The notes: generated by a model not told the origin, from the sequence alone. Shown: positions 51,449-62,526, numbered from the stretch's first letter. The stretch is DNA of 64,000 nucleotides from Citrobacter werkmanii NBRC 105721 (GCA_000759755.1 BBMW01000011.1:248001-312000), one strand, 5' to 3'. Translations and numbers: made by a program.

Positions 51449-53425
51449 TTACTCGTCTTCCAGATAGGTGTATCCGTACAGACCCGCTTCAAATTCTTCG
51501 AGGAACTGTTGTTGCAACTCGGCGTCCAGATCGGTGTTTTTCACCTGATCACGGAACTGCGTCAGCAGCGTTTTCGGATCCAACTGCACGTACTGCAGCA
51601 TATCCGCCACAGTATCACCTTCGTCAGACAATTCCACTTCCACGCTGCCATCAGGGAAGACAAACACGTCAACCGCTTCGGTATCGCCGAACAGGTTGTG
51701 CATGTTGCCGAGGATCTCCTGATACGCGCCAACCATAAAGAAGCCCAGCATCGGCGGGTTCTCCGGGTCGTATTCCGGCATCGGCATAGTGGTGGCAATA
51801 CCATCCCCGTCAACGTAATGGTCGATAGCGCCATCAGAGTCACAGGTAATATCCAGCAGCACCGCGCGGCGCTCAGGCGCCTGGTTCAGCCCTTCCAGCG
51901 GCAGCACCGGGAACAGTTGATCGATCCCCCACGCATCAGGCATTGACTGGAACAGTGAGAAGTTGACGTAAATCTTATCCGCCATCCGCTCCTGCAGCTC
52001 GTCGATAATCGGGCGGTGCGCGCGGTTGCTCGGATCGAGTTGTTTTTGCACATTATGGCACATGTTCAGATAGAGCTGCTCCGCCCACGCGCGTTCCTGC
52101 AGACTAAAGGTGCCAGAGGAGTATCCAACGTGAATATCGTGCAGGTCCATCTGGCTGTCGTGCAGCCATTCACGCAGCGAACGGCGCGTGCCCGGCTCGT
52201 GCATCTCTTGCCAGGTTTCCCACATGCTTTGCAGGGAGCGCGGCGCGTTGTCTGCCGGAGGCGTCGCTTCGGTAATTTCGCTACGCTCAACGCCAATGAT
52301 ATTGGAAACCAGCACGGTATGGTGCGCGGTAACGGCACGACCCGATTCAGTGATCACCGTTGGGTGCGGCAGACCATGTTCTTCACAAGCGTCGCCAATC
52401 GCCCAGATAATGTTGTTGGCGTATTCGTTCAGGCCGTAGTTTACGGAGCAGTCGGATTGCGAACGGGTACCTTCATAGTCCACGCCCAGGCCGCCGCCCA
52501 CATCGAAGCACTGAATATTCACGCCCAGCTTGTGCAGCTCGACGTAGAAACGGGCCGACTCACGCACACCGGTGGCGATATCGCGAATGTTCGCCATCTG
52601 CGAGCCGAGGTGGAAGTGCAGCAGTTGAATGCTGTCCAGACGGCCGCGCTCGCGCAGAATTTCTACCAGTTGCAGTACCTGGTTTGCCGCCAGGCCGAAT
52701 TTGGATTTTTCACCACCGGAGGACTGCCACTTGCCGGAACCCTGTGACGCCAGACGCGCACGCACGCCCAGACGCGGAACGACATTCAGGCGTTCAGCTT
52801 CATCCAGCACGATGGCGATTTCAGACATCTTCTCGATAACCAGATAGACCTTATGGCCCATCTTCTCGCCAATCAGCGCCAGACGGATGTATTCACGGTC
52901 TTTATAGCCGTTACAGACGATCACGCTACGGGTCATTCCGGCATGGGCCAGAACGGCCATCAGTTCAGCCTTGGAACCCGCTTCCAGCCCCAGCGGTTCG
53001 CCGGAGTGGATCAGTGATTCAATCACGCGACGGTGTTGGTTAACCTTGATCGGGTAAACGAGGAAATAATCACCGTTGTAGCCGTAGGATTCGCGGGCGC
53101 GTTTGAACGCGGCGTTAATCGAACGCAGTCGGTGTTGCAGGATCTGCGGGAAGCAGAACAATGCAGGCAGACGCTGGCCCTGTGCTTCACGGGCTTTCAC
53201 CAACTCAGCAAGGTCAACGCGCGCTTCTGGTACGTCCGGATCCGGGCACACGCTGATGTGACCCAGTTCATTGACGTCATAGTAGTTATTACCCCACCAG
53301 GCAATATTGTAAGTACGCAGCATCTTGCTGGCTTCCTCGGAACTCATTGCAACCTCCTGCATGGAGCGTAGTACACCGTGTTCGCCTGCTGACGAAGGCG
53401 AACCCAAAGAAATGTCGTCAGACAT
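51449..53425 (-). CDS. speA: Biosynthetic arginine decarboxylase
   Basis: PLP-dependent decarboxylase (658 residues) making agmatine from arginine. Barrel domain with PLP lysine K127 (YPIKVNQHR), glycine-rich GVDYEG/DVGGGLG phosphate-binding segment, C-terminal beta domain with catalytic cysteine in DITCDSDG. Start taken at ATG 53425 ([10 protein letters not shown]), with GAGGTTCGCT before it. It is eight bases after yqgB on the same strand. Confidence 0.97.
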   Translation of the reverse strand: MSDDISLGSPSSAGEHGVLRSMQEVAMSSEEASKMLRTYNIAWWGNNYYDVNELGHISVCPDPDVPEARVDLAELVKAREAQGQRLPALFCFPQILQHRLRSINAAFKRARESYGYNGDYFLVYPIKVNQHRRVIESLIHSGEPLGLEAGSKAELMAVLAHAGMTRSVIVCNGYKDREYIRLALIGEKMGHKVYLVIEKMSEIAIVLDEAERLNVVPRLGVRARLASQGSGKWQSSGGEKSKFGLAANQVLQLVEILRERGRLDSIQLLHFHLGSQMANIRDIATGVRESARFYVELHKLGVNIQCFDVGGGLGVDYEGTRSQSDCSVNYGLNEYANNIIWAIGDACEEHGLPHPTVITESGRAVTAHHTVLVSNIIGVERSEITEATPPADNAPRSLQSMWETWQEMHEPGTRRSLREWLHDSQMDLHDIHVGYSSGTFSLQERAWAEQLYLNMCHNVQKQLDPSNRAHRPIIDELQERMADKIYVNFSLFQSMPDAWGIDQLFPVLPLEGLNQAPERRAVLLDITCDSDGAIDHYVDGDGIATTMPMPEYDPENPPMLGFFMVGAYQEILGNMHNLFGDTEAVDVFVFPDGSVEVELSDEGDTVADMLQYVQLDPKTLLTQFRDQVKNTDLDAELQQQFLEEFEAGLYGYTYLEDE

Positions 53426-53433
53426 AGCGAACC

Positions 53434-53565
53434 TCAAATTTTATTAACAAGTGTAAAACAGTTGACTACTATCGCAATCCAAAGACGCGATAACAACCCA
53501 AATACAGGCAGAATTTCCAGCAGATAGTGCTGACGCTCCGACTGTGCGACCGGTTTCTTTTTCAT
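53434..53565 (-). CDS. yqgB: Small acid-stress protein YqgB
   Basis: A 43-residue peptide with a basic start ([12 protein letters not shown]) and hydrophobic C-terminal stretch ([11 protein letters not shown]), immediately upstream of speA as in E. coli. The longer open frame starts 24 codons earlier, but the ATG at 53565 matches the known small gene. Ends eight bases before the speA ATG, so speA translation may be coupled to it. Function is poorly defined. Confidence 0.75.
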   Translation of the reverse strand: MKKKPVAQSERQHYLLEILPVFGLLSRLWIAIVVNCFTLVNKI

Positions 53566-53703
53566 ATCATTGTAAACACGTAACCGAACGTACTGCTGAC
53601 GGTTCGGCGAAACCACGAGAAAACTCTTGTTTACCAAGAGCGCCCTTGTTCAGTTCTTAGTGACCGTTACCGGCTCTTGAGTCCTGAGATACGCCGAGAT
53701 GGG

Positions 53704-53830
53704 TATACACTTCATCCTTCATGCAGCCTCTTTGTTGGCTACGCTCATTCGCCCCAGTCACGTACTACTCGTACGTTCAGGGGACTCATTCACTTGCCGC
53801 CTCGACGCAACATGAATGATTTTGTGTATA
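53704..53830. repeat. ERIC (IRU) element
   Basis: A 127-bp imperfect palindrome with ends TATACACTTCATCC and GATTTTGTGTATA. The core has CGCCCCAGTCACGTAC, a loop, then GTACGTTCAGGGGACTCATT and CACTTGCCGCC, closely following the ERIC consensus. Length is that of full ERICs. Confidence 0.9.
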
Positions 53831-54198
53831 TAACATCGACAGGTATGCAAAGCAGAGATGCAGATTGCGGGGGACATATGTACACCAGAACGGTGCGACA
53901 GATTCAGCAGAATACAACGGTTCATTATCTCGTATCACCTCCACGGTTGCTCCTTACGGAACGAACCCACAAGCCAAAGCTAAAGTTTTAACCCGGCTGG
54001 AAGTGGCAACACGATGAAAATGTCGTGTGCTTTTTGTATGAGCCGCGCGCCGCGTTTTATACCGATAAGAAAGTCAAAAAGCAAAAGATAAATACGCACA
54101 TTGCCAGCACCGTCAGGAAAAATTTCCAGTTACATTTTCAGTACAATGAGACCTTACTCAAAAAAAGCTGGAAATCAGGCGAAGAACTGTCCTAAAAT

Positions 54199-54222
54199 AG
54201 CCGTCCAGATGTTAATCCATCT
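54199..54222 (+). promoter_or_regulatory. Three tandem MetJ boxes upstream of metK
   Basis: Eight-base repeats AGCCGTCC, AGATGTTA, ATCCATCT, each a degenerate AGACGTCT; a fourth weaker unit follows. MetJ-SAM repression of metK is established in E. coli. Located about 145 bp before the metK ATG. Confidence 0.65.
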
Positions 54223-54344
54223 ATACCGATTAACACTCAGACTGCCAGTGTCCGTCATCTGCAGACTCATGGTAGAATCTTCTACACATGGCTATCCCAC
54301 TCGACAGTTTGAGCTAACCAAATTCTCCTTAGGTGAAATTAAAT

Positions 54345-55499
54345 ATGGCAAAACACCTTTTTACGTCCGAGTCCGTATCAGAAGGGCATCCTGACAAAAT
54401 CGCTGACCAAATCTCTGATGCCGTGCTGGATGCAATCCTGGAACAGGATCCGAAAGCACGCGTTGCCTGCGAAACCTACGTCAAAACCGGTATGGTTTTA
54501 GTTGGCGGTGAGATCACCACCAGCGCATGGGTCGATATCGAAGAGATCACCCGTAACACGGTGCGCGAAATTGGCTATGTGCATTCCGACATGGGTTTTG
54601 ACGCCAACTCTTGTGCGGTACTGAGCGCAATTGGTAAACAGTCTCCGGACATCAACCAGGGCGTTGACCGTGCCGATCCGCTGGAACAGGGCGCGGGCGA
54701 CCAGGGCCTGATGTTTGGCTACGCCACCAACGAAACCGACGTGCTGATGCCAGCGCCAATTACCTATGCTCACCGTCTGGTGCAGCGTCAGGCTGAAGTG
54801 CGTAAAAACGGCACCTTATCCTGGCTGCGTCCGGATGCAAAAAGCCAGGTCACCTTCCAGTATGACGACGGCAAAATCGTCGGTATTGATGCGGTTGTTC
54901 TGTCAACTCAGCACTCTGAAGATATCGACCAGAAATCGCTGCAAGAAGCCGTTATGGAAGAAATCATCAAACCGGTGCTGCCGACTGAATGGCTGAATGC
55001 TTCTACCAAATTCTTCATCAACCCAACCGGTCGTTTCGTTATCGGCGGCCCAATGGGCGATTGCGGTCTGACGGGTCGTAAGATTATCGTTGATACCTAC
55101 GGCGGCATGGCTCGTCACGGTGGCGGCGCATTCTCTGGTAAGGATCCGTCTAAAGTTGACCGTTCCGCAGCCTATGCGGCGCGCTACGTCGCGAAAAACA
55201 TCGTTGCCGCTGGTCTGGCCGACCGTTGTGAGATTCAGGTTTCCTACGCCATCGGCGTGGCTGAACCGACCTCTATCATGGTTGAAACGTTCGGTACCGA
55301 AAAAGTGCCTTCAGAACAGCTGACCCTGCTGGTGCGTGAGTTCTTTGACCTGCGCCCGTATGGTCTGATTCAGATGCTGGATCTGTTGCACCCAATCTAC
55401 AAAGAAACCGCAGCCTATGGTCACTTTGGTCGCGAGCATTTCCCTTGGGAAAAAACCGACAAAGCGCAACTGCTGCGTGACGCTGCCGGGCTGAAGTAA
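54345..55499 (+). CDS. metK: S-adenosylmethionine synthetase
   Basis: Makes SAM from methionine and ATP; essential; 384 residues. ATP motif GHPDK (14-18), GAGDQG loop and [17 protein letters not shown]-loop-like segment are intact. ATG 54345 ([10 protein letters not shown]) is used; an in-frame GTG four codons upstream overlaps the ribosome-binding site TTAGGTG. It is followed at once by a strong terminator. Confidence 0.98.
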   Translation: MAKHLFTSESVSEGHPDKIADQISDAVLDAILEQDPKARVACETYVKTGMVLVGGEITTSAWVDIEEITRNTVREIGYVHSDMGFDANSCAVLSAIGKQSPDINQGVDRADPLEQGAGDQGLMFGYATNETDVLMPAPITYAHRLVQRQAEVRKNGTLSWLRPDAKSQVTFQYDDGKIVGIDAVVLSTQHSEDIDQKSLQEAVMEEIIKPVLPTEWLNASTKFFINPTGRFVIGGPMGDCGLTGRKIIVDTYGGMARHGGGAFSGKDPSKVDRSAAYAARYVAKNIVAAGLADRCEIQVSYAIGVAEPTSIMVETFGTEKVPSEQLTLLVREFFDLRPYGLIQMLDLLHPIYKETAAYGHFGREHFPWEKTDKAQLLRDAAGLK

Positions 55500-55530
55500 T
55501 TCACCCACGACTGAACGCGTATACTTCCTA

Positions 55531-55557
55531 AGACCAGCCCCGGCTGGTCTTTTTTTA
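55531..55557 (+). terminator. Terminator of metK
   Basis: Nine-base perfect stem AGACCAGCC/GGCTGGTCT with CC loop followed by seven T. Confidence 0.95.
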
Positions 55558-55619
55558 TGCACATTTTCTTTCTACCTACCATTACCAGAACAGCCTCGCA
55601 ATCCTCTTTTCGAACGAAA

Positions 55620-55635
55620 ATGAAAGCGATTACAT
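55620..55635. promoter_or_regulatory. Distal GalR/GalS-type operator of galP
   Basis: ATGAAAGCGATTACAT: AAGCGATTACA core of the GalR operator with degenerate ends. Its centre is 183 bp from the second site, so looping is possible. Confidence 0.55.
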
Positions 55636-55802
55636 CAAACAGTGTTTCCACCCACTTTGAATTAACATATCCAGGCCATCTCTTGTGCATCATTGTTACA
55701 TTATCTTTCAGCATTGTCTTAATTTCAGGCAACCAGCTTTATCGCACCCTTATAAAAAACGTTATTTTTCAATTAAATAAATGATAAACGCAATGAATGC
55801 CA

Positions 55803-55818
55803 GTGTAAGCGATTACAC
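55803..55818. promoter_or_regulatory. Proximal GalR/GalS operator of galP
   Basis: GTGTAAGCGATTACAC, a full match to the GalR operator consensus, 85 bp before the galP start. Confidence 0.8.
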
Positions 55819-55821
55819 TAA

Positions 55822-55837
55822 TGTGATGTAATTCGCA
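55822..55837 (+). promoter_or_regulatory. CRP site of galP
   Basis: TGTGA-N6-TCGCA, one mismatch in the core, directly adjoining the proximal GalR operator. Consistent with cAMP-CRP activation plus galactose repression. Confidence 0.65.
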
Positions 55838-55902
55838 TTTTTTTACCCCGTACTCACCTACCCTTAACATCAACAAAACTAGCTACCCAACCGGAGGGCA
55901 TC

Positions 55903-57297
55903 ATGCCTGACAATAAAAAAACGGGGCGTTCCAACAAAGCCATGACATTTTTTGTCTGCTTTCTTGCAGCCCTGGCTGGATTACTTTTTGGCCTGGATAT
56001 CGGTGTTATTGCCGGTGCTTTACCGTTCATCACCGACGAGTTTCAAATTACCCCGCACACTCAGGAATGGGTGGTGAGCTCCATGATGTTTGGTGCGGCT
56101 GTAGGCGCTGTTGGCAGCGGCTGGCTCTCCTTCAAACTGGGGCGTAAAAAGAGCCTGATGATTGGCGCAATCCTGTTTGTTGCCGGTTCATTGTTCTCCG
56201 CCGCCGCGCCAAACGTTGAAGTGCTGCTGGTTTCCCGCGTGCTGCTGGGCCTGGCCGTTGGTGTTGCGTCTTATACTGCGCCGCTGTACCTGTCCGAAAT
56301 AGCACCGGAAAAAATTCGCGGCAGCATGATCTCGATGTATCAGTTGATGATCACCATCGGGATCCTCGGCGCTTACCTCTCCGATACCGCATTCAGTTAT
56401 AGCGGCGCATGGCGCTGGATGCTGGGCGTAATCATTATCCCTGCTCTGTTACTGCTGGTTGGCGTTATCTTCCTGCCGGACAGCCCACGTTGGTTTGCAG
56501 CTAAACGTCGTTTTGTCGATGCAGAGCGCGTTCTGTTGCGTCTGCGTGATACCAGCGCCGAGGCCAAACGCGAGCTGGATGAAATTCGTGAGAGTCTGCA
56601 GGTTAAACAAAGTGGCTGGGCGCTGTTTAAAGAAAACAGCAACTTCCGTCGCGCAGTGTTCCTTGGCGTGCTGTTACAGGTGATGCAGCAGTTCACCGGG
56701 ATGAACGTCATTATGTATTACGCGCCAAAAATCTTTGAACTGGCGGGTTATACCAACACCACCGAGCAGATGTGGGGAACGGTTATCGTTGGCCTGACCA
56801 ACGTACTGGCAACCTTTATCGCCATTGGCCTGGTTGACCGCTGGGGCCGTAAACCTACGCTGATTCTTGGCTTTATCGTCATGGCGGTGGGTATGGGCGT
56901 GCTGGGCACTATGATGCATGTAGGTATCCACTCCGCGGCCGCCCAGTACTTTGCCGTGCTGATGCTGCTGATGTTTATCGTTGGCTTCGCGATGAGCGCC
57001 GGTCCGCTGATTTGGGTACTGTGTTCTGAAATTCAGCCGCTGAAAGGTCGCGATTTCGGCATCACCTGCTCTACCGCAACCAACTGGATTGCTAACATGA
57101 TCGTTGGCGCAACCTTCCTGACGATGCTGAACTCTCTGGGCAGCGCTAACACCTTCTGGGTCTACGGCGGTCTGAACGTACTGTTCATCTTCCTGACTCT
57201 GTGGCTAATCCCGGAAACGAAAAACGTCTCTCTGGAACACATTGAACGTAACCTGATGAAAGGTCGTAAACTGCGCGAAATTGGCGCACACGACTAA
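55903..57297 (+). CDS. galP: Galactose:proton symporter GalP
   Basis: A 464-residue MFS sugar porter with 12 membrane helices. Sugar-porter signatures: [13 protein letters not shown] in TM1, GRKKS after TM2, LPDSPRW after TM6, [14 protein letters not shown] in TM7, RWGRKP and the C-terminal [21 protein letters not shown] is the ribosome-binding site. Monocistronic; operators and CRP site precede it. Confidence 0.97.
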   Translation: MPDNKKTGRSNKAMTFFVCFLAALAGLLFGLDIGVIAGALPFITDEFQITPHTQEWVVSSMMFGAAVGAVGSGWLSFKLGRKKSLMIGAILFVAGSLFSAAAPNVEVLLVSRVLLGLAVGVASYTAPLYLSEIAPEKIRGSMISMYQLMITIGILGAYLSDTAFSYSGAWRWMLGVIIIPALLLLVGVIFLPDSPRWFAAKRRFVDAERVLLRLRDTSAEAKRELDEIRESLQVKQSGWALFKENSNFRRAVFLGVLLQVMQQFTGMNVIMYYAPKIFELAGYTNTTEQMWGTVIVGLTNVLATFIAIGLVDRWGRKPTLILGFIVMAVGMGVLGTMMHVGIHSAAAQYFAVLMLLMFIVGFAMSAGPLIWVLCSEIQPLKGRDFGITCSTATNWIANMIVGATFLTMLNSLGSANTFWVYGGLNVLFIFLTLWLIPETKNVSLEHIERNLMKGRKLREIGAHD

Positions 57298-57303
57298 TCA
57301 CTC

Positions 57304-57334
57304 AAGGCTTCCTCCCCGGGCGGGAGGGAGCCTT
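57304..57334 (+). terminator. Terminator-like hairpin after galP
   Basis: Thirteen-base stem AAGGCTTCCTCCC / GGGAGGGAGCCTT with one G-T pair; following CCTCTTGC is only weakly T-rich. Confidence 0.6.
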
Positions 57335-57375
57335 CCTCTTGCAGTCCCTTCCCTGTCGCACTATCCTCTTGCGTT

Positions 57376-57873
57376 ATGAAAACCTCCCGACTTCCCATCG
57401 CCATCCAGCAAGCCGTTATGCGCAGCCTGCGGGAAAAACTCGCCCAGGCCAATCTCAAGCTGGAACGTCATTACCCGGAGCCAAAGCTTGTTTACCAACA
57501 GCGCGGCACCGCCGCGGGCACGGCGTGGCTACAAACTTACGAAATCCGCCTCAACCCGGTGTTGCTGATGGAAAACGTCGATGCGTTCGTTAACGAAGTG
57601 GTCCCCCATGAACTAGCACATTTGCTGGTGTGGAAGCACTTTGGCCGCGTCCCGCCGCACGGAAAAGAGTGGAAATGGATGATGGAGAGTGTGCTGGGCG
57701 TCCCGGCCCGACGCACGCATCAGTTTGAACTGCAATCCGTTCAGCGTAAAACCTTTGCTTACCGCTGTAAGTGCCAGGAACATCACTTGACCGTTCGCCG
57801 CCATAACCGCGTTGTGCGCGGTGAGGCCACCTACCGCTGCGTCCATTGCGGCGAACCACTGATTGCAGAATAA
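57376..57873 (+). CDS. sprT: SprT family zinc metalloprotein
   Basis: A 165-residue protein of the SprT/Spartan-like fold. Zincin motif HELAH at 78-82, with [14 protein letters not shown] following. C-terminal zinc ribbon formed by CKC and CVHCG. Human SPRTN cleaves DNA-protein crosslinks; the bacterial function is not defined. Between galP and endA as in E. coli. Confidence 0.94.
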   Translation: MKTSRLPIAIQQAVMRSLREKLAQANLKLERHYPEPKLVYQQRGTAAGTAWLQTYEIRLNPVLLMENVDAFVNEVVPHELAHLLVWKHFGRVPPHGKEWKWMMESVLGVPARRTHQFELQSVQRKTFAYRCKCQEHHLTVRRHNRVVRGEATYRCVHCGEPLIAE

Positions 57874-57967
57874 TATTCAGAATTATCAGGAACCTTTCTG
57901 ATCTAGCTGATTGCATACAAGAACAACTTTCGCTACGTTGCGGGCTCGTTTTGACACGGAGTTCGTG

Positions 57968-58675
57968 ATGTACCGTAATCTTTCTTTTGCCGCGGCCATG
58001 TTAGCCGCTGCGTTTTCTGGCCCGGTGTTAGCCGAAGGTATCAACAGTTTTTCTCAGGCGAAAGCAGCAGGCGTCAAAGTTAACGCCGATGCGCCGGGAG
58101 ATTTCTACTGTGGTTGCAAAATTAACTGGCAAGGTAAAAAAGGGGTCGTTGACCTTGAATCCTGCGGCTATAAAGTGCGAAAAAACGAAAACCGCGCCAG
58201 TCGTATCGAATGGGAACACGTTGTTCCCGCCTGGCAGTTTGGTCATCAGCGCCAGTGCTGGCAGGACGGAGGGCGTAAAAACTGCGCCAAAGATCCGGTC
58301 TATCGCCAGATGGAAAGCGATATGCATAACCTGCAGCCTGCAGTGGGTGAAGTGAATGGCGATCGCGCAAACTTTATGTACAGCCAGTGGAACGGTGGCG
58401 AAGGACAGTATGGACAGTGCGCCATGAAGGTTGATTTCAAAGAGAAAGTTGCCGAGCCGCCAGCCCGCGCCCGCGGCGCTATCGCACGCACCTATTTTTA
58501 CATGCGTGACCAGTACGACCTGACGCTCTCCCGCCAACAAACCCAGCTTTTTAATGCCTGGAACAAGCAATATCCGGTTACCGACTGGGAGTGTGAGCGT
58601 GACGAACGCATTGCGAAGGTACAGGGGAACCATAACCCCTATGTGCAACGCGCTTGCCAGGCGCAAAAGAGCTAA
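57968..58675 (+). CDS. endA: Periplasmic DNA-specific endonuclease I
   Basis: A 235-residue non-specific double-strand endonuclease of the periplasm. Signal peptide ends VLAEG (about 22 residues). The nuclease core has [12 protein letters not shown] with the catalytic His, and [12 protein letters not shown]. Multiple cysteines ([15 protein letters not shown]) form disulfides. ATG 57968 preferred; an upstream extension would bury the signal peptide. A GC-rich hairpin (58702-58732) follows. Confidence 0.95.
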   Translation: MYRNLSFAAAMLAAAFSGPVLAEGINSFSQAKAAGVKVNADAPGDFYCGCKINWQGKKGVVDLESCGYKVRKNENRASRIEWEHVVPAWQFGHQRQCWQDGGRKNCAKDPVYRQMESDMHNLQPAVGEVNGDRANFMYSQWNGGEGQYGQCAMKVDFKEKVAEPPARARGAIARTYFYMRDQYDLTLSRQQTQLFNAWNKQYPVTDWECERDERIAKVQGNHNPYVQRACQAQKS

Positions 58676-58749
58676 CCTACACTAGCGGCAATATTTTTAA
58701 CCATGCCCTGGCCTTTCGCAGCCCAGGGCCATGACGCGGATGTTTAACT

Positions 58750-59481
58750 ATGCGCATTCCTCGCATTTATCACCCTGAGCCACTCGTTTCCGGCAGCCAA
58801 ATTTCACTATGTGAAGATGCCGCCAACCATATCGGCCGTGTGCTGCGTATGGGACCTGGCCAGGCGCTACAGCTGTTTGACGGTAGCAACCAGGTGTTTG
58901 ACGCCGAAATCACTCACGCAAGCAAGAAAAGCGTGGACGTGAAGGTGCTTAACGCCGAACTCGACGATCGTGAATCGCCGTTGCACATCCACCTGGGCCA
59001 GGTGATGTCGCGCGGCGAAAAAATGGAATTTACTATCCAGAAATCGATCGAACTGGGTGTAAGCCTCATTACGCCACTTTTTTCTGAGCGCTGCGGCGTT
59101 AAACTGGATAGTGAACGCCTGAACAAAAAGCTCCAGCAGTGGCAGAAAATCGCCATTGCCGCCTGCGAACAGTGCGGTCGTAACCGGGTGCCTGAAATTC
59201 GCCCGGCAATGGATCTGGAAGCATGGTGCGCGGAACAGGACGAAGGGTTGAAACTGAACCTGCATCCTCGCGCCAGCGCCAGCATCAATACGCTGCCGCT
59301 GCCGGTAGAGCGCATCCGCTTGCTGATTGGCCCGGAGGGTGGACTGTCGGCAGATGAAATTGCCATGACCGCACGTTATCAGTTTACTGATATTCTGTTA
59401 GGACCTCGCGTTCTGCGTACTGAGACAACTGCGCTCACCGCCATTACCGCGCTACAGGTGCGTTTTGGCGATCTGGGCTAA
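58750..59481 (+). CDS. rsmE: 16S rRNA m3U1498 methyltransferase RsmE
   Basis: A 243-residue SPOUT-class methyltransferase. N-terminal PUA-like RNA-binding domain (about 1-70) and C-terminal trefoil-knot SAM site with [10 protein letters not shown] and [14 protein letters not shown]. It starts 74 bp after endA and is 12 bp upstream of gshB, with which it is probably co-transcribed. Confidence 0.96.
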   Translation: MRIPRIYHPEPLVSGSQISLCEDAANHIGRVLRMGPGQALQLFDGSNQVFDAEITHASKKSVDVKVLNAELDDRESPLHIHLGQVMSRGEKMEFTIQKSIELGVSLITPLFSERCGVKLDSERLNKKLQQWQKIAIAACEQCGRNRVPEIRPAMDLEAWCAEQDEGLKLNLHPRASASINTLPLPVERIRLLIGPEGGLSADEIAMTARYQFTDILLGPRVLRTETTALTAITALQVRFGDLG

Positions 59482-59493
59482 CGGAGAAGAACA

Positions 59494-60441
59494 ATGATCA
59501 AGCTCGGCATCGTGATGGATCCCATCGCAAGCATCAACATCAAGAAGGATTCCAGCTTCGCAATGCTGCTGGAAGCACAACGTCGTGGTTACGAAATTCA
59601 CTATATGGAGATGGCCGATCTTTATCTGATCAACGGTGAAGCCCGCGCCCGTACGCGGACTCTGAGCGTAGAGCAGAACTACGACAAATGGTATGAGTTC
59701 AAGGGTGAGCAGGATCTCCCGCTGGCCGATCTGGATGTGATTCTGATGCGTAAGGATCCGCCATTTGATACTGAGTTCATTTACGCGACCTATATTCTGG
59801 AACGTGCAGAAGAAAAAGGGACGTTAATCGTCAACAAACCGCAGAGCCTGCGCGATTGTAACGAAAAGCTGTTCACCGCATGGTTTGCCGACCTGACGCC
59901 AGACACGCTGGTCACCCGTAACAAAGCGCAGTTGAAAGCCTTCTGGCAAAAACACAGCGACATCATTCTCAAGCCGCTGGACGGCATGGGCGGCGCGTCT
60001 ATTTTCCGCGTGAAAGAAGGTGACCCGAACCTCGGTGTCATTGCCGAAACGTTGACCGAACATGGTGCCCGCTATTGCATGGCGCAGAACTATTTGCCAG
60101 CGATTAAAGACGGCGACAAACGCGTACTGGTTGTGGATGGCGAACCCGTTCCGTACTGCCTGGCGCGTATTCCGCAGGGCGGTGAAACCCGTGGCAACCT
60201 GGCCGCCGGTGGCCGTGGCGAGCCGCGTCCATTAACCGACAGCGACTGGGAAATTGCCCGCCGCATTGGGCCAACGCTGAAAGCGAAGGGATTAATTTTT
60301 GTCGGTCTGGATATCATTGGCGATCGCCTGACGGAAATTAACGTTACCAGCCCAACCTGTATTCGTGAAATTGAAGCGGAGTTCCCGGTTTCGATTACCG
60401 GTATGCTGATGGATGCCATTGAGGCGCGTTTGCAAAAATAA
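59494..60441 (+). CDS. gshB: Glutathione synthetase
   Basis: ATP-grasp enzyme (315 residues) joining gamma-glutamylcysteine and glycine. Visible: MRKDPPFDTEFIYATY, ATP-binding KPLDGMGGASIFRV, and the metal/ATP region FVGLDIIGDRLTEINVTSPT. ACGGAGAAGAACA is the ribosome-binding site. Upstream of yqgE-yqgF as in E. coli. Confidence 0.97.
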   Translation: MIKLGIVMDPIASINIKKDSSFAMLLEAQRRGYEIHYMEMADLYLINGEARARTRTLSVEQNYDKWYEFKGEQDLPLADLDVILMRKDPPFDTEFIYATYILERAEEKGTLIVNKPQSLRDCNEKLFTAWFADLTPDTLVTRNKAQLKAFWQKHSDIILKPLDGMGGASIFRVKEGDPNLGVIAETLTEHGARYCMAQNYLPAIKDGDKRVLVVDGEPVPYCLARIPQGGETRGNLAAGGRGEPRPLTDSDWEIARRIGPTLKAKGLIFVGLDIIGDRLTEINVTSPTCIREIEAEFPVSITGMLMDAIEARLQK

Positions 60442-60552
60442 AAGAACTCGCCGGTAGAAGGGATCCTACCAATACTCATAGTGACAGCGCTCGTATTTGT
60501 ACGCATACTGGGCGCTGTTGCTTTTTTGAACCAGGAAACAGAACCTCTGACA

Positions 60553-61116
60553 ATGAATTTACAGCATCACTTTCTTATTGCCATGCCTGCTCTCCAGGAT
60601 CCGATTTTCCGCCGTTCCGTGGTGTATATCTGTGAACACAATGAGAACGGAGCAATGGGGATTATCATCAATAAGCCTCTGGAAAACTTACAAATTGAAG
60701 GGATTCTGGAAAAGCTGAAAATTACCCCTGAAGCGCGCGATCCGGCTATTCGTCTGGATAAACCGGTGATGCTCGGCGGACCGCTGGCGGAAGACCGTGG
60801 ATTTATTCTGCATACCCCGCCGTCACGCTTTGCATCCAGTATCCGCATTTCAGATAACACCATCATCACCACCTCCCGCGATGTATTAGAAACCTTAGGT
60901 ACGCAGGAGCAACCCTCTGAGGTGCTGGTTGCGTTAGGCTATTCATCATGGGAAAAAGGCCAGCTGGAACAAGAACTGCTGGATAACGCCTGGCTTACGG
61001 CCCCCGCCGATCTCAACATCTTGTTTAAAACGCCGATTGCCGACCGCTGGCGTGATGCGGCAAAACTTATCGGGATAGATATTCTTACCATGCCTGGCGT
61101 GGCGGGACATGCCTGA
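60553..61116 (+). CDS. yqgE: UPF0301 family protein YqgE
   Basis: A 187-residue protein of the AlgH/UPF0301 family; fold known, function not. It carries [35 protein letters not shown] and [10 protein letters not shown], the family hallmarks. ATG 60553 (MNLQHHFL) chosen over an upstream frame. Its TGA overlaps the yqgF ATG by one base (TGATG). Confidence 0.94.
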   Translation: MNLQHHFLIAMPALQDPIFRRSVVYICEHNENGAMGIIINKPLENLQIEGILEKLKITPEARDPAIRLDKPVMLGGPLAEDRGFILHTPPSRFASSIRISDNTIITTSRDVLETLGTQEQPSEVLVALGYSSWEKGQLEQELLDNAWLTAPADLNILFKTPIADRWRDAAKLIGIDILTMPGVAGHA

Positions 61117-61532
61117 TGAGCGGAACATTACTCTCTTTCGACTTTGGTACAAAAAGCATTGGCGTCGCAATTGGTCAGCGCATTACCGGTACCGCGAGAC
61201 CCTTGCCCGCGATCAAAGCACAGGACGGTACGCCGGACTGGAATCTGATTGAACGTCTGCTGAAAGAATGGCAGCCGGACGAAATCATTGTCGGTTTACC
61301 GCTCAATATGGATGGCACCGAGCAACCCCTTACCGCACGCGCACGCAAGTTCGCTAACCGTATTCATGGTCGTTTTGGCGTTACCGTGACGTTGCATGAT
61401 GAGCGTTTGAGTACCATCGAAGCCCGCTCCGGCCTGTTTGAGCAAGGCGGGTACCGGGCACTGAATAAAGGTAAAGTGGACTCCGCTTCTGCCGTTATTA
61501 TTCTCGAAAGCTATTTCGAGCAGGGCTACTAA
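61116..61532 (+). CDS. yqgF: Putative Holliday junction resolvase-like nuclease YqgF/RuvX
   Basis: A 138-residue RNase H-fold nuclease (RuvX) implicated in 16S rRNA 5' processing and transcription antitermination. Catalytic-acid motifs [10 protein letters not shown] (D9), [15 protein letters not shown] and the C-terminal [12 protein letters not shown] are in place. Stop codon overlaps the convergent yggR stop (CTAA). Confidence 0.95.
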   Translation: MSGTLLSFDFGTKSIGVAIGQRITGTARPLPAIKAQDGTPDWNLIERLLKEWQPDEIIVGLPLNMDGTEQPLTARARKFANRIHGRFGVTVTLHDERLSTIEARSGLFEQGGYRALNKGKVDSASAVIILESYFEQGY

Positions 61533-62509
61533 AGCCGTCCCTGCGCCTGGCGCTGCTGCTGGCTCTGCGTAAACGTCTGCATGCCTGTCTGTTGCCCGGT
61601 TTGCATTATGCCGGGTAGCTGATGCGTTTTCCCTTCACGGATCAGGTTACCGACGGCGGGCGTGTTGACGAGCAGTTCGAATAGCGCCACGCGTCCTCCC
61701 TGCTTATCTTGTTCCAGCTTTTGCGAAAGTACCGCCCGCAGGCTGTCTGCCAGCTGATTACGCACCGGATCTTTCTCCTGTGCGGGAAAGGTATCCACCA
61801 GCCGTGCAATGGCCTGCGCCGCCCCTCGCGTGTGTAACGTTGCCAGCACCAGATGCCCGGTTTCCGCAGCCGTTAACGCCAGACGAATGGTTTCCACATC
61901 GCGCAGCTCGCCCAGCAGAATGACGTCAGGATCTTCGCGCAGCGCGCCGCGCAAACCGGCGGCGAAAGAAGCGCAGTGTACGCCTACCTCCCGTTGTTGA
62001 ATGAGACAACGCTGGCTGGTGTAACGATATTCAATGGGATCTTCCAGCGTCAAAATATGTCCCGCGACGTGCTGATTAAGATATGACACCATCGCCGCCA
62101 GGGTCGTTGATTTACCGCTGCCGGTGGCGCCTGTCACCAGAATCAATCCATTTTCACTGTGCAGCAACTCTGATAAGGCGGCGGGAGTCTGGAGATCATC
62201 CAGGCATGGGCAATCAAGCGGCAACAGCCTTAGCGCCAGAGAGATTCCCTGCTGATGAACAAATGCGCTGGCGCGCAGACGTCGGGAATCTGCCAGCGCA
62301 ATAGCAAAATCAATCTGCCCCTGTTTCTGCCACTGTACCTGTTGTTGCTCGCTGAGCCAGCACATCAGCAACGTCTCTACGTCAGGCGTGGTAAACGGCG
62401 CAATTTCGACATTTCCGCGTATGCGCCAGCGCGCAGGCCATGCATTGCACAGGTGTAGATCCGACACGTTATGCTTTACACTAAGGGCCACTATTTCTTC
62501 CATATTCAT
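61529..62509 (-). CDS. yggR: PilT-like secretion ATPase YggR
   Basis: A 326-residue hexameric ATPase resembling PilT, the type IV pilus retraction motor. Walker [10 protein letters not shown] (127-135), Walker [10 protein letters not shown], and [13 protein letters not shown]-terminal SDLHL segment typical of PilT. No pilus genes are nearby, so its partner is elsewhere or lost. ATG 62509 (MNMEEIVAL). Divergent from yggS with only 17 bp between the start codons. Confidence 0.93.
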   Translation of the reverse strand: MNMEEIVALSVKHNVSDLHLCNAWPARWRIRGNVEIAPFTTPDVETLLMCWLSEQQQVQWQKQGQIDFAIALADSRRLRASAFVHQQGISLALRLLPLDCPCLDDLQTPAALSELLHSENGLILVTGATGSGKSTTLAAMVSYLNQHVAGHILTLEDPIEYRYTSQRCLIQQREVGVHCASFAAGLRGALREDPDVILLGELRDVETIRLALTAAETGHLVLATLHTRGAAQAIARLVDTFPAQEKDPVRNQLADSLRAVLSQKLEQDKQGGRVALFELLVNTPAVGNLIREGKTHQLPGIMQTGQQTGMQTFTQSQQQRQAQGRL

Positions 62510-62526
62510 ATGAACATCCTCGGAAA

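Larger units (their letters stand above)
53566..54344. other. Region between yqgB and metK
   Basis: About 780 bp. It contains divergent promoter DNA for yqgB-speA, an ERIC element (53704-53830), a small unproven open frame on the plus strand (53812-53991, 59 codons, starting [11 protein letters not shown], in the place of E. coli yqgC, here beginning inside the ERIC arm), and the metK leader with MetJ boxes. No other gene is supported. Confidence 0.6.

Noticed and set aside
53812-53991. Small plus-strand frame in the yqgC position
   Set aside because: Starts inside the ERIC element, has no clear ribosome-binding site and I cannot confirm its sequence against yqgC; kept only as a note in the region entry.
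58702-58732. Hairpin between endA and rsmE as a terminator
   Set aside because: The stem is good but no T-run follows; it may be an mRNA structure, so it is only mentioned under endA.
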